A stretch of 64,000 bases of DNA from Staphylococcus saprophyticus subsp. saprophyticus ATCC 15305 = NCTC 7292 (GTDB lineage: Bacteria > Bacillota > Bacilli > Staphylococcales > Staphylococcaceae): assembly GCF_000010125.1 (NCBI RefSeq), contig NC_007350.1:1-64000 (forward strand), read 5' to 3'. Under the pieces are notes generated by a model. The model worked only from the letters and a program-made list of their open reading frames with translations, had not been told where the DNA came from and made no database searches. Within the stretch, counting starts at the first letter, position 1. Each line of letters begins with the position of its first letter. The position numbers and the translations under genes were made by a program. Shown here piece by piece: positions 60,680 through 64,000 of this stretch.

Positions 60680-61915
60680 CTACACAAACATTTTCTGTAA
60701 TAATCCTTCTTTACGTTCTTTTAATAATTCAACTTTACTGGATTGAGTTTCAATTAATTCATCAACATTACCTAAAAACTTACTTGTTTTTATAATTTCG
60801 TTTTTACTTGGTACTTTTACAGTTATATTTTTCATAATTGAAGCAGATAAATTACTTTGAGTACCTGTTCCCATTAATTTTTCAAGTACTCCCTTATCTC
60901 TAATATAATTCAAATAGTAATATAAATATTCAACTAAATTATAATCCTCAAACACCATATTAAAAATAGCTTGACTTGTGGCAACTTCAATTTTATTAAT
61001 ACTTAAATATCCTACTGAAGCATACATAGCATAGTTTATAGAATTAACTGGGACTAACCAAGCTGTACTATTATCAAGACCTTCTTGGGTTATTTTTTTT
61101 TCAGTGGTATTTAAAAATTTACCTTGTTTAGTTATATCACTGATTGATAAAAAAGGAACTTTACCATTATAATACTTACTTTCTGTTGACTTAGGTGTAC
61201 CCCCAGCTTTTCCCTTTTTATAAAGGCTCCCCAAATTGATTTCTTCCCATTCTGGATAATCATTACCATTCTCATCTTTAAATCTTAATTCTTGTGAAAA
61301 AATCTTTTGCATATATCCCTTTTTTTGTTCTTCTAATTTAGCCAGTTTTTTTTCTTCAAGTTCAATTTGTTGGTCGAGTTTGCTGAAGAAGTCACCTATT
61401 TTTTTTTGTTCATTATTAACTGGAATATTTAAACTCATATTATAGAAATCATAATCACTTATATTTAATAAGCCATCCATTCTAGCAGTGGAAGTAATAA
61501 CTCTTCTTAATTGTCTATCTAAAATTTTAGTATGAAAATACTTCTCTAAAAAATCAGATACATTATTAGGTTTTGGTCTGAAACTTTTATAAACATTAGG
61601 TACTAGTGCATTATCAAAGCCTAATTTATAAACAATACCATACAAAGCTACCTTTGAATTTCCTTTATTATAGGATAAATCACCTTTTTTCAACTCATTA
61701 TATTTACTTAAACTATTACCGGCTATAACTTGAGAAAATCGCTCTTTTTGGTTTAACCACCCCTTTTTAGCAGATATAGTTAAAACTGGTAAATTTTTAT
61801 TTTCGCCAGAATTACCTTTCAAAGGTTCAACGATATCTTTTAATCGCTTCTTTTTCCACTCATCTTCAAACCTTTGAAATCTTAACTTAGGCACATTCTT
61901 TACTTCATTAGTCAT
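60680..61915 (-). CDS. hsdS: type I restriction system specificity subunit HsdS
   Basis: A 411-aa DNA-recognition subunit. Two target-recognition domains (residues ~15-165 and ~215-375) are each followed by a helical spacer: FFSKLDQQIELEEKKLAKLEEQ and VDELIETQSSKVELLKERKEG. The PEWEEINLGSLY segment starts the second half. The ATG overlaps the hsdM end by eight bases. Target sequence cannot be told. It is the last gene of the hsdR-hsdM-hsdS set. Confidence 0.93.
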   Translation of the reverse strand: MTNEVKNVPKLRFQRFEDEWKKKRLKDIVEPLKGNSGENKNLPVLTISAKKGWLNQKERFSQVIAGNSLSKYNELKKGDLSYNKGNSKVALYGIVYKLGFDNALVPNVYKSFRPKPNNVSDFLEKYFHTKILDRQLRRVITSTARMDGLLNISDYDFYNMSLNIPVNNEQKKIGDFFSKLDQQIELEEKKLAKLEEQKKGYMQKIFSQELRFKDENGNDYPEWEEINLGSLYKKGKAGGTPKSTESKYYNGKVPFLSISDITKQGKFLNTTEKKITQEGLDNSTAWLVPVNSINYAMYASVGYLSINKIEVATSQAIFNMVFEDYNLVEYLYYYLNYIRDKGVLEKLMGTGTQSNLSASIMKNITVKVPSKNEIIKTSKFLGNVDELIETQSSKVELLKERKEGLLQKMFV

Positions 61916-63464
61916 GTTTATACACTCCTAATTCTTTTAAATATCCATCGATTTCTTTTTCTACTTGTGCGATTTCATCATCAATTTGGTTTAAGTCTTG
62001 CTGTACCTTGTCTAAATCAACAGGTTCTTCTTCTTCAAATGTATCGACATATCTTGGAATATTAAGATTATAATCATTTTCATCAATTTCTTTTAGATTT
62101 GCCGCATAACTATACTTATCTACGGCTTCTCTATTCTTATATGTTGCTATGATTTTTTCTACTTGTTCGTCTGTTAAATGATTTTGGTTTTTACCTTTTT
62201 CAAATTCATTTGAAGCATCAATAAATAAGACATCTTGATCTGCTTCACGACATTTCTTAAATACGAGGACACATGTTGGAATGCTTGTGCCATAGAAGAT
62301 ATTAGCTGGCAAACCAATTACCGCGTCTAAATAGTTTTTCTCTTCAATTAAATATTTACGTATTACTCCTTCAGCTGCGCCACGGAATAAGACACCATGC
62401 GGTAAGACTACCGCCATCGTACCTTCATCATCTAAATAATGCACCATATGTTGGATAAAGGCAAAGTCTGCTTTAGATTTAGGTGCTAATTTCCCATAAT
62501 TACTGAAACGCTCGTCATCATTAAATTTACTATCCGCAGACCATTTCGCACTGTATGGTGGGTTGGCTACAACAGCATCAAATTTTTCACCTTCGAATGC
62601 TGGATTTTCTAGCGTGTCATCATTTTGAATATCAAAGTTTTCAAAACGCACATCATGTAACAACATATTCATTCGAGCCAAGTTATATGTTGTATTGTTA
62701 CGCTCTTGACCGTTATAGCGATATACTGTTGTTTCTTTACCTACACGTAATAATAATGAACCTGAACCACACGTTGGGTCATAAACATTTCTTAATTTAT
62801 CTTTACCTAATGTTACTATTTGAGCTAAGATTTTTGACACTTGTTGTGGTGTATAGAATTCTCCTGCTTTTTTACCGGCATTTGCCGCGAAACGCCCAAT
62901 TAAGAACTCATAGGCATCACCTAACATATCTATTTCCATATCACTATGCACAAATGGTAAATCACCTAGGTTAACCATTACTTTACTGATGAGCGCTGTA
63001 CGCTCTTTGACTGTGTTACCAAGACGTGTGGAACTTAAATCCATATCACTGAACAAACCGATAAAGTCTTCTTCACTGTTTTGCCCTAACGTAGATGTTT
63101 CAACTTTTCTAATCGCTTGCACTAAATGTTCGATGTCGAAACGTTGGTTTTCAATTTCTGTAACCATACTGCTGAATAAATCTTGTGGTTCTATATAGTA
63201 ACCAACATTCTCAATTAATTCATCTTTCAAATCTTCACGATACTCTTCGTCTTCCCAAGCTTCTTCATATGTTAAATCTTCACCTGATAATGCTTCTGCA
63301 ACTTCTGTTTCGGCTTTTTCTGATAAAAAGCGATAGAAGATAAGTCCTAAAATATAATTACGGAACTCACTCGCATCCATATTACCTCTTAAATCATTGG
63401 CGATGGACCATAAACGTTTATGTAATTCAGCTTGTTGTTGACGTTGTTTCTCTGTAATTGACAT
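61908..63464 (-). CDS. hsdM: type I restriction system methyltransferase HsdM
   Basis: A 518-aa N6-adenine methyltransferase. The ATG at 63464 has GGAGG upstream; an in-frame ATG at 63485 is less likely. The N-terminal helical domain contains LWSIANDLRGNMDASEFRNY. Motif I is YDPTCGSGSLLLRVG near 237 and motif IV is ANPPYSAKW near 305. A coiled coil ends the protein (DLDKVQQDLNQIDDEIAQVE). It is translationally coupled to hsdS and lies 113 bases after hsdR. Confidence 0.96.
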   Translation of the reverse strand: MSITEKQRQQQAELHKRLWSIANDLRGNMDASEFRNYILGLIFYRFLSEKAETEVAEALSGEDLTYEEAWEDEEYREDLKDELIENVGYYIEPQDLFSSMVTEIENQRFDIEHLVQAIRKVETSTLGQNSEEDFIGLFSDMDLSSTRLGNTVKERTALISKVMVNLGDLPFVHSDMEIDMLGDAYEFLIGRFAANAGKKAGEFYTPQQVSKILAQIVTLGKDKLRNVYDPTCGSGSLLLRVGKETTVYRYNGQERNNTTYNLARMNMLLHDVRFENFDIQNDDTLENPAFEGEKFDAVVANPPYSAKWSADSKFNDDERFSNYGKLAPKSKADFAFIQHMVHYLDDEGTMAVVLPHGVLFRGAAEGVIRKYLIEEKNYLDAVIGLPANIFYGTSIPTCVLVFKKCREADQDVLFIDASNEFEKGKNQNHLTDEQVEKIIATYKNREAVDKYSYAANLKEIDENDYNLNIPRYVDTFEEEEPVDLDKVQQDLNQIDDEIAQVEKEIDGYLKELGVYKHD

Positions 63465-63577
63465 GTTATTTCCTCCAGTTATCAAAATGCTTTATGCTAT
63501 ATTTAATTAGCCTCTGTATTAGCAACGCATATCAAAACCTCTGCAATATACATTATCACAAAGGTTTGATATAGTTT

Positions 63578-64000
63578 CTAGCTACTGTATTTTTCTGACA
63601 CTTCTTCGACAAATGATGTTACTGCTTTTTTCGTTTGACGTTTTTCTCGTAATTTTTTATCACCCACAAGCTCTTTAAGATGATCTTGGTTAACAATACC
63701 GCTATATTCATACTCACCTGTGATATCTTTAAGTACCTGTTCGTCAACCGCCTGTTGTTGCGCAAATTGATTGAATTCTGATTCACGTTTCGCATTTTCA
63801 AATAGGATATAAGCTTCATCAATATTGTCTTCTTCAGACAATTCAGGTATAACGTCATCGATAAACTCACGAAGCAAATCACGTTTCAAACGTAAAGTTG
63901 GATCATCCGCGTTGTCTAACATACGTCTAATTTGGTCACGATTACGTTGTTGCTCTGCCTTATCTTTTAAATCAATTTGTCTGACGAGATCCATGATATA
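63578..64000 (-). CDS. hsdR: type I restriction endonuclease subunit HsdR (3' end only)
   Basis: The C-terminal ~140 residues of HsdR; the frame is open to the window edge, so the start is outside. Visible features are the charged helix [31 protein letters not shown] and the end [13 protein letters not shown]. The motor and nuclease domains are not in view. Its position before hsdM on the same strand fits a complete type I system. Confidence 0.88.
   Translation of the reverse strand, partial: YIMDLVRQIDLKDKAEQQRNRDQIRRMLDNADDPTLRLKRDLLREFIDDVIPELSEEDNIDEAYILFENAKRESEFNQFAQQQAVDEQVLKDITGEYEYSGIVNQDHLKELVGDKKLREKRQTKKAVTSFVEEVSEKYSS

Larger units (their letters stand above)
50121..64000. mobile_element. 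SCC element 2 (ccrC type), running past the window end
   Basis: From the attachment copy onward the genes are again cassette genes: DUF4365 protein, CCPol-MP-Cch2, ccrC, second SAUGI module, and type I restriction genes. No third attachment site is visible before 64,000, so the far end is outside. Whether the hsd genes are inside the same element cannot be decided here. Confidence 0.75.

Noticed and set aside
35063-64000. Search for mecA, mecR1/mecI, or other resistance genes in the cassettes
   Set aside because: No penicillin-binding protein, beta-lactamase-regulator or other resistance gene pattern is found; only the part of element 2 in view could be checked.
35063-64000. Insertion sequences
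   Set aside because: No transposase-like protein or terminal-repeat pair is visible, which is unusual for staphylococcal cassettes but consistent over the region.

Overview
The window is AT-rich firmicute DNA that starts at a replication origin (dnaA, DnaA boxes, dnaN, recF, gyrB, gyrA). Gene order, protein sequences and a walRKHIJ-rlmH block fit Staphylococcus. S. aureus carries a surface-protein gene between walJ and rlmH and this window does not, so a coagulase-negative species is likely; the exact species cannot be fixed by eye.

Bases 1-34,582 are core chromosome: oriC and dnaA-dnaN; yaaA-recF-gyrB-gyrA; nnrD; hutH; serS behind a T-box; azlCD; metX behind a SAM-I riboswitch; the yybS-gdpP-rplI-dnaB run; purA; an MGT-type glycosyltransferase; tRNA-Glu and tRNA-Asp; a MarR regulator and a DHA2 drug-efflux pump; and the essential walRKHI operon with walJ. 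A second DnaA-box cluster lies just upstream of rlmH.

From the last codons of rlmH (34,583-35,062) onward the DNA is staphylococcal cassette chromosome (SCC). Element 1 (about 35,063-50,120) is bounded by two copies of the rlmH-end attachment site, both still encoding EAYHK-stop, with matching terminal inverted repeats. It carries a putative type II restriction-modification set (nuclease plus two methyltransferases), a frameshifted plasmid-type rep gene, the DUF1643/DUF960/33-aa peptide/SAUGI module, ccrB and ccrA, the MCM-like helicase gene cch, and a PD-(D/E)XK nuclease. No mecA or other resistance gene is visible.

Element 2 (50,121 to beyond the window) carries a DUF4365 protein, the CCPol-MP-Cch2 replication operon, ccrC, a second copy of the SAUGI/33-aa/DUF960/DUF1643 module, a truncated radC-like fragment, and a type I restriction system (hsdS, hsdM, 3' end of hsdR). 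The two elements share a layout: large HTH-like protein, terminator, replication operon, micro-ORF, inverted repeat, recombinase, SAUGI module.

The least explained signals are: intrinsic terminators inside the coding ends of both ccrB and ccrC; a family of stem-loops with unrelated stems but the same flanks next to the replication genes; micro-ORFs before the recombinase genes; a 33-aa peptide under clear purifying selection; and the paired 475/491-aa proteins in front of the replication modules.
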